Notes under the pieces: generated by a model
Databases searched by the model: none
What the model was told of the DNA's origin: nothing
Seen by the model: the letters and a program-made list of their open reading frames with translations, nothing else
DNA from: Metellina segmentata
Lineage: Eukaryota > Arthropoda > Arachnida > Araneae > Tetragnathidae
Reading direction: 5' to 3'
Assembly (NCBI GenBank): GCA_947359465.1
Contig: OX375878.1
Span: 82,439,627-82,503,626, forward strand
DNA: 64,000 nucleotides
Translations under genes and position numbers: made by a program
Part shown: one piece after another, positions 45,908-57,299 of the stretch
Numbering within the stretch: position 1 is the stretch's first letter
Layout: each line of letters starts with the position of its first letter

Positions 45908-46022
45908 ATAGGTAGTTAATTAACGTCGCATCGGAGCAACACAACGGGTAAATGGCGACGGTCTGAGATCAATTTAAAAAGATCCAAGTAGAACGCCTCA
46001 TCATTTTGAACCACGGTCAAAT
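45908..46022 (-). mobile_element. SINE family 1, 3' fragment n
   Basis: On the minus strand TTTGACCGTGGTTCAAAATG leads through GATCTCAGACCGTCGCC to ACCCGTTGTGTTGCTCCGAT and a TTAATTAACTACC tail. The 28-bp tandem repeat begins directly at its truncated end. Confidence 0.8.
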
Positions 46023-46200
46023 ACTTACTAAAATACTACTACTACTATATATTATAGTAGTAGTAGTATTTTAGTAAATATATAGTAGTAGAAGTATTTT
46101 AGTAAATATATAGTAGTAGTAGTATTTTAGTAAATATATAGTAGTAGTAGTATTTTAGTAAATATATAGTAGTAGTAGTATTTTAGTAAATACTACTACT
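46023..46200. repeat. 28-bp tandem repeat with inverted flanking unit
   Basis: Five repeats of a 28-bp unit (ending TATTTTAGTAA at 46077, 46105, 46133, 46161 and 46189) built on TAG trinucleotides. The array is preceded by an inverted unit TACTAAAATACTACTACTAC at about 46027 and followed by TACTACTACT. The left part can fold into a hairpin of about 50 bp. Confidence 0.92.
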
Positions 46201-46509
46201 TTCAATAAATACTAATTTTAATATATACTACAATAAAAATATATACAAAATTTATATTACAATAAATAAATACCATTCAAGACATGAAAGTTAAATTTGC
46301 AATTTTTTTATCATGCAGTTCTGTAGAGTTATTTTACTTGGGAGTTCATGGTCAGGTTTTCGCTATAAGAAGAGGTCCATTGACTTACTGGGTTTGGGAA
46401 CCACTTATCTAGAGTAATAACTCAACCCGAGTAATAAGGTCGGGTAAGTCTGCTAGTTAATACTTCTGATGAGTTGAAAATTACGGCGAGAAACATAGAA
46501 TATAAGATT

Positions 46510-47078
46510 ACTGGAAGGCTGTATCAGGTCTTGGGTCTATTTTGAGAGCCTTATCAGGTTTACGGGCCTAGTATACGTGTTAATGAGGCCGCATCGAAAC
46601 TTCGGGCTCCGTAAATCTGTTCAGACAGCCGCATCTGGTCTACAGGCTGGATAAACTTGTTTGCAGTACCACGTGTAGGTAAGAGTATTCAGAGGGCGTA
46701 TCCGGACTGCGGGTCGGATAAACCTTTCCAGAGGGCAGTATCTTTTCATAGGGCCTGATAAAATATTTGGTGTACCGTACGTGTATTGTGGGCACGTTAA
46801 ACCTATACAGAGGGCCTTATCTGACCATCAGGCCATGTAAACATGTACGGAGGGCAGTATTTTTCCATCGGGTCAGATAAATATATTTAATGGACAGTAT
46901 CAATATTGTGGTTAAAACTATCCAGAGGGCCTTACCTAACCTGTGGGCTGAATAAATCTGACGAAAAGGGCGTATCTGGACTGTGGATCGCTTCAACCAA
47001 TAGGAAGTTCTGGACTGCTGGCCTTATAAAAACTACTTGTAGAATCGTATCTAATTTTCAAGCCTGAGATTAATCCCT
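46510..47078. repeat. Decayed minisatellite of about 40-bp units with three-unit higher order
   Basis: About fourteen degenerate units with an approximate consensus starting GAGGGC, then GTATCTGGACTG and GGGCCGGATAAAC. Clear starts are near 46545, 46584, 46625, 46691, 46730, 46771, 46810, 46850, 46893, 46925 and 46968. Units starting 46691, 46810 and 46925 are alike, as are those after each, so a triplet of about 117 bp was amplified. The base composition differs from the AT-rich flanks. No open frame runs through it. Confidence 0.8.
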
Positions 47079-47079
47079 T

Positions 47080-47577
47080 CGCCACAACTGATTTATACGC
47101 TGTTTTTGCGGGTTACTTTTCTCCTGTTACTAATGTACGGTAACCTCATCTCTACGATAACAACGACAGTTTCTGAAATAGCTAATAACTTGGTTTGATA
47201 AATCAGGTAAAATGGAACTTAACTTGTGAATAATATAAACGATTTTAGGCTTACAAAATCAGTTAAGGTTTTTCCTACGTTAATAAAATAACACTCGCAA
47301 AAATCTCATTTTCCAAAGAGAAAAATGTTTCAACAGAATTTCGGGAAACTTATAAACTATTTTGATCGTAATACAGTTTGTGATTTTGGGACAATGAACA
47401 TGCATTGTTGAAAAGCTGTTTTTATTCTTAGTCTCTATGGTTTAGCTTATATTTTTTTAATATTCCAAACACAGAATGAATGATAACATAACAAGCTATA
47501 TCCAAATTCAATTTTTAATCATTTTCTGAGTTAATATATTTTTATTAAAATTGCATTTGAGAGCGACGACAAACCAA

Positions 47578-47608
<31 letters not shown>

Positions 47609-47736
47609 AAAGACTTTCGTAATCAATATATCGTGGTTACCAGATTCGCACATCTAAAACAAATATTTTTTCATAGTTAACCATTACTATATTAATGAAA
47701 TAAAGCTTAAGCTTTCAGCTGTTTGCTTTATAAATA
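47080..47736. other. AT-rich DNA with a (TC)n run
   Basis: It contains a TC/TTTC run at 47579-47608. Nothing else was recognised. Confidence 0.5.
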
Positions 47737-48110
47737 CAGGGGTTGGACAAAAGTATGGAAACACCTAGGGAAATGCATGCTTGAAAAGAGTGAGAGTTTA
47801 TTCTAGTGAAATGTGTAGGTGGCGCTGGTGTTTTCACCTACTCACGCCACCTGTACAACGTCATAAATACGCTGCGTATGTCAGTCGTTGTCGGGGCACT
47901 GTTCTGTGAAGTTGTAATTGCATCATCGTTATCTGAACGCCACCGTTTTGCAGGAAGAATGGTAAAAGATCCCCTTGGCAAACATACAGCAACTGTATTT
48001 GTCCATTCCGAGAAGACTGCAAGCTGTTTTTAATGCCAACGGTTTTCCTATACCTTATTAGGCAAGGTTACGTGTTTTTTAGGTGTTTCCGTATTTTTGT
48101 GCAACCCCTG
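47737..48110. mobile_element. Tc1/mariner-type MITE, 374 bp, TA target
   Basis: The ends CAGGGGTTGGACAAAA...GGAAACACCT and, inverted, CAGGGGTTGCACAAAA...GGAAACACCT form 30-bp TIRs with a few mismatches, flanked by TA on both sides (47735-47736, 48111-48112). TA duplication with CAGGGGTTG-type ends is typical of Tc1/mariner elements. The 75-codon frame inside (47806-48033) could be a remnant of a transposase N-terminus but is not recognisable. Confidence 0.9.
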
Positions 48111-48114
48111 TATA

Positions 48115-49869
48115 TTTCCAATGCCAAATATGGTTGGACAGTTCCGGATTCGCTTAACAGCTATGGCATTCTGAACAACAACCGTTAAAGATAAGCTGGA
48201 AATGTCGATTCAAATCCTAATGGATTCTAGAATAGACGATCAGTATTAGCCTTTCATTGGATCAATGGTAACTTTAATGTGACTAACTAATCAATTACCT
48301 AACAAAATTGAATGTTTGCTTAAAATTCTAGGTAAATTAGTTTACAGAGCTTCGAATTCGCTATTCCCTCTTCCCATGGCATGCCTTGAAGGGGTTGAGC
48401 AACGATGAACTTTCTACTTCAAGTAGTAATAGTGTGTACTTAATTGTCGATCATCAACAAAACTACATTGTAATTTTCCACTTTACGTGATTAATGATAT
48501 TACAAACATTTGGTGCAATAATGTTTTCCGTTACTGTTCTTGGGAAAAAGACAATTTAGTCTTCTACTAATGAAGTTTCTAAATATTTATAAAGCGCGTT
48601 TTGTTTTTAAAAGCAAATATGAAGAACCGTTTGGAGAATGGGAAGTTAATGGTATTTAGATGTATGAGCTATTTTAGGGGGATATCCATATTAAGTGGTA
48701 CTTTTTCAAACACACATATATCAATTATAACACACGCACACTTTTTTTGTTCATAAATGTATTAATCATATACCACCAAAATAATCATGAATTATTTTTA
48801 CAATTTTTACTTTACTATCTTTATTGTGTATCTAATACTTCAATAAAAATACATTTCCATAAAGCATTTTACTGTTTTATAATCTCTTTTTATTTATATT
48901 GATTTCATCTAAAACGAACTGAAAGACTAAACTAGGTTTTGATAGCTACAGACAAAACTATCTGTAATAAGCATGGAATTGCAACAGTTAGCATTCACAT
49001 TTTTGAACTCATTACATGATAATCCCGTAAAAGCGCTCAATACTAGGATCATTAAACGCAGTTGTTGCATTGATTGTGAGAGCTAAAACTTCTGGAAATA
49101 GTTTCTGTTGTTTGATAGCAGTTGTCTGAACATTTTAACGTTTCGTATGTCACTTTAATTCAAACTCTAAGTAATGAGGTCTGTCATTGGTTTTCCACTT
49201 TTAATCACAGTTAATTCTTCAAAATCAATAGATTTTTGCAGTTGTGCGTTCATGGCTACAAATAAAATGAGCTATGGCTACAAATATTTAGTAAACAAAA
49301 ACATTGTCAAACTGTTCTCTAATTCATTATTTCTGTCTAAACCTGAATCGTTATTCACATACCATATAGAACTGTTTTAAATGTTGTTACGATTAAATTC
49401 GAAATAAAATATTCGACGAGAATAAGTACTAGTTTTGTACAGTTATTTTACTTTGGATAAAAATTCGGAAACCCAGATGCTAATTCAACATTTTACTTAA
49501 TAAAGGAGCAGTAATATTTTCTTACTCTTTCTATAAAACGAAGGATCATCAAAAAGTACCTAAATGAACTCTCCAATTTTTAGTAAGTAATTATTAAATT
49601 TTAACGTAAGAAAAGATCCACCTAACATAAAATCTAATCATAACGTAATTTTACTGAACAAATGAGTTCCTTAATTAGTAAATGCAATATCTGAAATTTA
49701 ATTTGTTGCAAGTCATTAATAATTTATCCTTGTTATCCTACCTTAAATTAATTTATATCCTATGTAATTATTCAATTAGTACCTTTGCGAGCATAAGCAA
49801 ATTATTTAATTCAATATATGTCACGTCTTCTGTCGGTAATGTATTCATTTTACTGTGTGTCATTTGTAT
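48115..49869. other. AT-rich unique DNA, nothing recognised
   Basis: Several short frames lack domains. No repeats were noticed. Confidence 0.5.
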
Positions 49870-50540
49870 TTGAATACCTCCACAACATCCTCATCCAATA
49901 GTATGGGATAAGTGTTTATTTCTGAAAGATGCAATGAATTGGATGGGCTGATTTATGACACCTTTCATATCCTTATTTAGTCTTCACCAACCATTTTGAA
50001 TCCATTTCTTTGGCTGAAATATGACTTACGTTTATGCTTTAGTTCCCTGAATGCATTAATGTTTCACGTAGTCTACTTTAATGGCTATAAAAAAGCACAA
50101 AACTTGTTTCCCATTAACACCCATTACCAACACTACCTCAAATTCCCGTCACCTCTCCGAGCAATGAATAAAACAATGCGCATTTCAGAGCTTCAGGCAA
50201 ATGACAAATGCAACACTTGTGCCTTATTTCTATGTCACAGTAATAATTCACTTATTTAGTCCCCAAGAAGTATGACACAATTAAGGTGATTATGCTTGCA
50301 GAAGGACTTCACCTGTCTAACCAATTTCAAGTTCATGACAGTGCAAGACGACAGGGATTATGACACATTATTTTCGCTCTAGCGGCTTTTCATTTGGATT
50401 AAGAAACCTTGGTTGAAATGTGAAGCCATCCAAAAGTGATACACGCTTTCATTTGTGCTTCATTCTGTGTTTAATCTCGATTTTGTGCGCGTTAGAAAAA
50501 TACAGAAAGGAAGTCTTATTATCAACAACTTGAGAGCTTA
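49870..50540. other. Complex-sequence unique block, candidate regulatory DNA
   Basis: Compared with the simple A/T-rich flanks, this block has few homopolymers and many mixed motifs (for example TGACACATTATTTTCGC, GGCAAATGACAAATGC, CCATCCAAAAGTGATACACG). The 87-codon frame at 49996-50259 has no recognised domain. It is a candidate conserved non-coding element. Confidence 0.3.
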
Positions 50541-50707
50541 ATAACCTGAAAGCTGTATATAATTATTGTAGGCTTTCCTCTAGGGTGAATAACGTCCTTA
50601 TGGAATGAGAAGTTGTGAGTAACGAGAACAAATCAAAACTAATGAGGAAACAGTGCGGTAGTGTTTTTAATTATTAAAATCAACTATACTTGGCCAGAAA
50701 ATGAAGG

Positions 50708-51012
50708 ACCAAGGTAGCCCGATTGGAAGCTGAATGGATTAGCAATCGGAGGTAAGCGAGTTCAAAACTCGGCTCAACAAAAGACTGTCGTGTACGAGGG
50801 GACTGGTGCACGTTAAATCTGTCGTGGACTATAATACACTCACTTTAATGTGGGGTGAAAATTTGGAGAGTGGGGTGACAGATTTGGTGTAGACCTCGTC
50901 ATCTGACCGAGGTTCAAAATTGCGTGCTGTTGTCCTCGGTTATTTCCCTTTGGAATTGATCCTGGACCGTCGCTAATGCAACGTTGTGTTGCTCAAGTGT
51001 AACGTTACCATT
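50708..51012 (+). mobile_element. SINE family 1, full-length copy o
   Basis: The head has GGTAGCCCGATTGGAAGCTG and GCGAGTTCAAAACTC. The body has GGAGAGTGGGGTGACAG and CATCTGACCGAGG. The 3' end has GATCCTGGACCGTCGC and CGTTGTGTTGCTCAAGTG, followed by AACGTTACCATTAC. Confidence 0.88.
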
Positions 51013-51204
51013 ACTAGTACCACCAGTGCCAGAAAGTGAATCACCCTGTTTATCCTATTGAAAATTTAGTTACGTTAACTTATTTGTTACTTGTTCATGC
51101 AATTCAATAAGATGTAAAATGTTTTATGCGTGTTAATTAAATTTTTAAACGCATATTTAAAAAGAAATAAAATATTAATTAATTATGTAGTATATATTAT
51201 ATAT

Positions 51205-51216
51205 ACTATTACTATA

Positions 51217-51252
<36 letters not shown>
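51205..51252. repeat. (TA)n microsatellite
   Basis: A GTGTGTATATATATA run leading into TA dinucleotides just left of the palindrome. Confidence 0.85.
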
Positions 51253-51256
<4 letters not shown>

Positions 51257-51267
51257 ACACAATAATA

Positions 51268-51361
51268 CACAATTTACACTAATTAAAATAATATGTATTA
51301 TAGTATATATATATATATATATATACTATAATACATATTATTTTAATTAGTGTAAATTGTG
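51268..51361. repeat. Perfect 94-bp palindrome
   Basis: Two 47-bp arms with no spacer: the left arm starts CACAATTTACACTAATTAAA and the right arm ends with its exact complement TTTAATTAGTGTAAATTGTG. The centre is a TA run. It can extrude as a long hairpin or cruciform. Confidence 0.95.
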
Positions 51362-51369
51362 AATAAACT

Positions 51370-52955
51370 GAAATTGATTAAACAAAGTAAGAATTCTGGC
51401 TTTATTTGTTTTTCCAAAAAATGCTTTTGATAGAAAATTTTAAAGTATCATCAAGTAATAGATTAAATTAGTAATTTTCATCAATTCCTATAAAATAGAT
51501 TCCGTTGTGTAGGTCTAGTTAGACGTTAATTCAAAACCTGTCTAGCTACCTATAAAATAGAAATTGCGTCAATATTCAGTTACTGTGTACCTCAAAGATT
51601 CTAAAAATTAGTAATGTGATTACAAGCGTTTTTGGTTTTTTTTTTCAAACTGAAATAATTGGCCCAAAAATACTTTATTGGAAATTGTATTTAGTAAAAT
51701 AAACACAAAATGATTCATTATTTATTTCACTGTTTGCTTACTTTTTATTAAGCTAGCTGAAAAGATCAAACGAATTATCAATCTGGATAATGAAAATTTG
51801 AAATTTCATACTGTCCTAATACTCTAAACCATGTTCGAAGATGATTAAAATGTTTGATTTCTTTATTAGATATATATTTTACGAGAATAGCAAATCGGAC
51901 TGTCTACATAAGACATTTTTGCAGTTGAATTGATTCTAAAAGTATAAAGTACCCATGTAGGAAGAAATAGGAACACAAATTAAATTGTTTTTTGGTATAT
52001 AGAGTGGCATTTAAATGTTTCAAAAATATTATTGAACTTAAAACGTTACATTTTATTTCTTGAACCACAGTGCGAAATAAATATATAGTTTATCCCTTTG
52101 AAATAAAAGTAGAAATTACTTAAATCAATTTTGCATGACAGTTTGAGATATAATCAGCCCTTAACTAGTCTAAATTAGTATTTACAAATTTTCATGTGTT
52201 TTCAATAGAATTTTTCATTTACCGGATCACTTTTATCTATTTTGCTCATAACTATTACATACTATCTATCAGGAAAGTACTAATAATAAAGCAATTTTGC
52301 TCTTGATCTGTAGGCAAATCCTTATAAAAGCATTTTTTTAACATTATGATAGTATTTAAGGATTTTTACATTCAGTTTTATTGAAACCGTATAACTAAAT
52401 TAAATCCATGGAAATTCGCGACTTACGTAAACTACACCTATAGATAATTAGAGATACAGAGTCAGACTAGTAAAACCACAAACTATGATTCATTTAAAGG
52501 CATTAAAGTTCTAAACGACTAGAATAAAGCAGCCAATCCAAAGGAAAAGCAAAGTTAGTCCACGGCATTTGTAAGGAAATTAGTAAATAAATAAAATTAA
52601 GGACATTAAACAGGCATTAACGATGGAGGTAATTGCACTTGGTAAAGCTTGGGTAATCTCGAAAACAGGACTTTGGGCAAATATTCTAAAATTATCTCTA
52701 ACATATGGTTATTTTACATATTAAACTCTTTTCTTGAAAAATTACAAGATTTATTATGCTCAAACTTAAGATAATTTTACTCTATTCTATGCGTGTAGTT
52801 ATAGGAAGTTTGCAAACTATTATAAGCAAAAGACGTATCTAAGCAGTATTGCGATAATAAGAAATTACAAGATACCTGTGCAATTTCTATTATACATTTT
52901 AGTAAAATTATTTAAACATATGAAGTTAAATCAATTTTCTCCATTATTTTATTCT
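51370..52955. other. AT-rich unique DNA, nothing recognised
   Basis: No open frame of note and no repeat match. Confidence 0.5.
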
Positions 52956-52958
52956 ATA

Positions 52959-53175
52959 CTAGCTGAATAACCCGGCGTTTCTTGGGTTGAAATGGTTAAA
53001 AGTTGATGAAAAAGTGAATTAGAATAATCACTTTTCTTACATAGAAAAATGCAATCCTTTAAGTTGTGCGGAAACTACTTTTTAACTTCGTTTTAACTTT
53101 TTCATAGCTTCCACAAATTGCTTCGGATGCTATTATATGCATTTAATTCCTGAATAATATATTGCAAAAGACTAA
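52959..53175 (-). mobile_element. Helitron family D, 3' end, copy 3
   Basis: On the minus strand this matches 26090-26300 closely and ends AACGCCGGGTTATTCAGCTAG followed by T. AACCC and GGGTT just before the end can form the usual Helitron terminal hairpin. The Tc1 fragment begins immediately to its right, so the Helitron is truncated there. Confidence 0.8.
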
Positions 53176-53229
53176 GACATACACTACCCTATAATAATAG
53201 ACCGGACTCCAGCGGATTTGCATAAAATC

Positions 53230-53665
53230 CGACTACTTGTTTGTGGGTGTTTTTCATGGTATGCCTGGGACCTATGCATGTTGTTCCTGGTCAATTGAAC
53301 GCCGACGCCTACATGAACATTTTGGACAGTCAGGTTCTTCCTACGCTCTGGCAATTTTATGGAATGGACGAATGTTACTTCCAAGACGACAACGCTCCAT
53401 GTCATGTTGCAGCCTCTGTCAAGCAGTGGTATCAAGATATGGATGTAAAACGTCTTCTCTGGCCTGCGCAGAGTCCCTACCTAGACCCCATAGAACATTT
53501 GTGGGACGAGTTAGAGCTACGCTTATGGACAGGGAACTACTTCCAACATTCGTGCAGCCGGAATGGACACAAATATCCATAGCTGTGTATTAAAACCTTG
53601 TTAAAAGTATACTCAGAAGGGTTGCTAGTATAATTGCAGCATCTGAGAGACCATCGCCCTATTGA
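53230..53665 (+). pseudogene. Tc1-like transposase, C-terminal catalytic fragment
   Basis: A single frame covers the end of the catalytic domain: LNADAYMNILDSQVLPTLWQ, YFQDDNAPCHVAASVKQWY (second catalytic Asp) and LLWPAQSPYLDPIEHLWDEL (catalytic Glu, with Tyr in place of the usual Asp of SPDL). The frame then shifts, and the tail continues in another frame as FVQPEWTQISI, with QNLVKS and RRVASIIAA following. The N-terminal DNA-binding half and the first catalytic Asp are absent. It is a 5'-truncated, dead copy, more intact than the other Tc1 relics in the window and distinct from the element at 23870. Confidence 0.9.
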
Positions 53666-53724
53666 AGCATGCACTCTTTCCTTTATACCCTCACATCCTT
53701 GCTTGTTCGTGTATATATATATAT

Positions 53725-55549
53725 ATAGGTTGTATTTTGTTTAAAATATATATTAACGACCTGACTACCAGGATGAGATCAATTGATGAGTTAGATGCCT
53801 TCTTTATGCGGATGATCTCGTCATTTGGACGGAAGTCCCCTAAGAGGAACGCAAAATATTTGACTAAACAAACTCTGAACAGTGCCCTTGCGATGATGGA
53901 GGAATGGTGTCATCAATAACATGGCAGTAAACTTAAATAAAACAGTTTACCAAAGCTTTTCACTCACCCATCAACCCCTCCAACCTGAGCTATTTTTTGG
54001 GCATTCTGCTATTAATGGGTCTGAGGGAGTTTTCATATCTGAGCGTTACTCTCGACCGAAAACTGACGTTCAATCCATACACGAAAAGGATTATCAGTAG
54101 AGTCACTGATCGGCTTACCATCCTAAAACGCCTGGCATGTTCCAGATGGGGCTGCTCCAGATCTACTTTAAATTTAACTTATAAAACTTTTGTTTTACCT
54201 ATAATTACCTATTGCTGTGAAACCTTGGTGGCCTCTTCATAAGAAATTCGTGACCTACTCGAAAGATTACAAAATGAGGACCTCCGCCTTATTACTGGTG
54301 GGGTCAAAACAACCCTTATTGATGCCATGTTGCACTGTACGAGGAATAAACCTATAGGGCAATTATAGAGGAAAGGGCTCTTCTTCTCTGGGAAAAAATT
54401 TTAAGAAGTCCTGGATACCTTTCTTTGTTGAACAATGACTCTCAAACTTGCGAACGAAATCTGAAAACTCAATATGGCTTTTTGCAGAAAGTTCTTGAGT
54501 TGAAGGAACATCATGAACTTAATTTTAGACCTAAACATCTACCACAATTACTTGATCCAAGTGCAAATAAAGGGTATCGAATCTGTACAGAACTTATTCA
54601 GCCTGTCCTTAAAATCAACACAAATTACTTGGTTTTTAGATCAATGGCGTATGAGACTATTAATACTCTTTATCCTGAAAGTGATTGGCTCCGGGTTTAT
54701 ACCGACGGCTCTCGTATGGATAACTGCATTAATTCGGGAGCAGGTGTCTTCTGTGACTCCTTTGCTTTCTATCCCTCAGTTGGGAGATATAGAACTGCTT
54801 TTGATGGTGAGATTGAGGCCATTCGTATTGCCCTCTCTCAGCTACAGTGTCACTTGGGTCTTTTTTCCAGAGTGGTCATCTTGTCCGACTCGAGAACCGC
54901 CTTGCAAGCAATTAATTATACTGGAAACCCATATTCTGCAGCCATTGCGAATTGCCGGTCTCTCCTACGTTTTCTGTCTCGCAATCATAAGACTATTTGC
55001 CTGCAGTGGATACCAGCCCACTGCGGCATAGAGGGTAATGAAAGGGCGGACCAGCTGGCCTAAAAAGGGGCAGCGATTATTCAAACTGTTAATGATGAAG
55101 TCCCTTTTCAAAATGTAAAGGCAATCATTAAATAAATTTTTAGGAAGATCTTGGAAAAATATCTTTTAAAAAAGAATTCCCAGAAATCATGGTGGAAAAA
55201 AATCCCAAATCTTTCTGACTGGCCTAGAATGAAAGCCGTAGCAGAATTCCGCCTTGCTACTGGCCACGACTGCCTTGCAAGGCATTTACATCGCATAGAC
55301 ATCCTTGACGATCCACGCTGCAAGCTCTGCAACCTTCAGGAACTCATGGATTAACACACCTGCGACACTGTCCTGCGCTCTCCGCTACAATTTTGTGAGA
55401 ACGATACTGGGAAGCGAGGGACCGAATAGGTCCATAGACTTTCTTCTGTCGCCTTTTTTTTTTAGATTGCTTTTGTTCTGTTTTTCGTCTTCAGTTTTGT
55501 CTTTTGTGCCCGCCATTGGTAATAAATAAATAAATAAATAAATAAATAT
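53725..55549 (+). pseudogene. 5'-truncated LINE with reverse transcriptase end, RNase H and (AAAT)n tail
   Basis: The copy starts inside the reverse transcriptase (ILFKIYINDLTTRM). The catalytic YADD is at 53805-53816 but in a different frame from the preceding open stretch. FSYLSVTLDRKLTF and LKRLACSRWGCSRSTLNLTY then YKTFVLPIITYCCE follow. After further breaks, a 212-codon frame (54425-55063) carries an RNase H domain with all four acidic positions visible: YTDGS, GEIEAI, LSDSRTAL and GNERADQLA. A final frame holds the C-terminal RLATGHDCLARHLHRI and CKLCNLQELMD zinc-binding-like region. The element ends in a 3' UTR and a run of AAATA repeats at 55520-55549. RNase H after the RT places it in the I/LOA/R1/Jockey-like group of non-LTR elements. 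It is inactive. Confidence 0.9.
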
Positions 55550-55550
55550 A

Positions 55551-55750
55551 NNNNNNNNNNNNNNNNNNNNNNNNNNNNNNNNNNNNNNNNNNNNNNNNNN
55601 NNNNNNNNNNNNNNNNNNNNNNNNNNNNNNNNNNNNNNNNNNNNNNNNNNNNNNNNNNNNNNNNNNNNNNNNNNNNNNNNNNNNNNNNNNNNNNNNNNNN
55701 NNNNNNNNNNNNNNNNNNNNNNNNNNNNNNNNNNNNNNNNNNNNNNNNNN
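55551..55750. other. Assembly gap (200 N)
   Basis: The gap follows the A-rich tail of the LINE and precedes a TA microsatellite. It most likely reflects unassembled low-complexity sequence of unknown true length. Confidence 0.99.

Positions 55751-55830
<80 letters not shown>
55751..55830. repeat. (TA)n microsatellite
   Basis: About 38 TA dinucleotides directly after the gap. Confidence 0.95.
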
Positions 55831-55832
<2 letters not shown>

Positions 55833-57019
55833 AGAGAGAGATATTGTTTTATTCTATTCTAATCTGTGGTCAAGGAGAATAACTGGATGTCTAAAAACTC
55901 TTTTTCAGGAGCGCGTTTTTATGATTTGCCCTTTGTTGAAAACCGAGTTTTGTAATAACTTATTTTGATTGCATTCTTGTTACTCTTTTTTCATACACAT
56001 TACTTATCCACTTCTCCATAACGTGTAAAGCCTCGAGACAAATCCTCCAGCAGACGCACTTATCTCATTTTTGCCAAATTTCGATTTATCCAGTTATTTC
56101 CCTTGACCACATATATTTTCCTTAATATAAGTTTTATTAAACTTAAGTCAAGATTTATCCAGTTATTTCCCTTGACCACATATATTTTCCTTAATATAAG
56201 TTTTATTAAAGCTAAAGTCAAGACTACTTTACTTAAATCTTGGTTTTGACTCTATTTTCTTCAGTGTAGTTTTATAAATAACAGTATTGAATGCAATCTC
56301 ATAAAAAATAGAAAAGCTGTAAACATTGATTCGTGGAACTTTAACAGTTATGTTTAATTGCACTTCATTAAAGTTAAACTCATATTGATGTAAATATTTT
56401 TTGATGACGCATATTAATTTTCAAACAATTAAAATAGTTACAATACTTTTGCCCATGGAATATGTTTTACAGAAATCAATAAATGGCTATGGACTGAGTG
56501 GATTTAAGTAAAACTAGTTTCACAAATTTTTTGGAAAAAATCGTTACAAATCGGGTAACGAAAAATCTCCATATTTTGTGACTTAATGATATTTTGCACG
56601 CGATATTAACATTCAAAAACAGAACAATCTACGACAGTGAAAATGAATGATTCTTTTTGTATGTTATCACAAAACAAAAAGAAAGTTTTAAGTAACCTTA
56701 TCGATATCCATTTCGACAATGTCTCTTTACAAGTTGAAATATCGTTTCAGTAACCTTAAATTCCGTTGGTTTTTCTGAGTTTCGTTAAATTATGCCTATT
56801 TTATCCGATTGCAGAAAGTAATCGTGACGTTAGAAAAACTTAGAATTTCAGGAACATGAAATAACTATGTCCACTTATTCATTTTTTGTTATTCGTAAGT
56901 ATGGCAAATAAAACATCATGTTTTAGTCACAAAATCGTTTTAAAGGTGTTTCCTATTTCTTAAAGTATACGATCACATTACCCTGAAATTTTTCTAATTC
57001 CAATATATTACCTGTATTG
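55831..57019. other. AT-rich unique DNA with a 69-bp tandem duplication
   Basis: Apart from the duplication at 56083-56220, listed separately, nothing was recognised. Confidence 0.5.
56083..56220. repeat. Tandem duplication, 69 bp x 2
   Basis: GATTTATCCAGTTATTTCCC starts both units (56083 and 56152). They are identical except at the end (ATTAAACTTAAGTC compared with ATTAAAGCTAAAGTC), so the event is recent. Confidence 0.95.
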
Positions 57020-57295
57020 TGCGATATATTGACGTGAATACGCACATTTAAAATCGAAAGCATATTGAGGGACATGCATGAAAAGCTTTTAGGTACATAA
57101 AAGCATTACAACTATTACCTCTTGTGAGTTGGAACGAGAAAAACATCGAGAATATAAGTATAGCGTCGTGTACACAAAGAACGTCCTTACCTGATATGAC
57201 TTTTAAATATCAGCACAGGCGCCCTGAGCGCTAGGAGGGGTTCGTAATATATCGAAATTCTACGGTACTGGTTGCGCTTTGGGCCAGTGACGTGT
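57020..57295. repeat. Dispersed repeat F, copy 2
   Basis: It matches 2178-2445 (ATTGACGTGAATACGCACAT, TATAGCGTCGTGTACACAAA, ATCGAAATTCTACGG, GCTTTGGGCCAGTGA). Both copies stop at the same GGGCCAGTG, which marks a family boundary. Confidence 0.7.
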
Positions 57296-57299
57296 GTGT

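Noticed and set aside
55385..55831. 148-codon frame across the N gap
   Set aside because: It is an artefact of translating N bases and TA repeats.
56640..57000. Extension of repeat F to the left of 57020
   Set aside because: Compared with the region before 2178, no similarity remains beyond general AT-richness.
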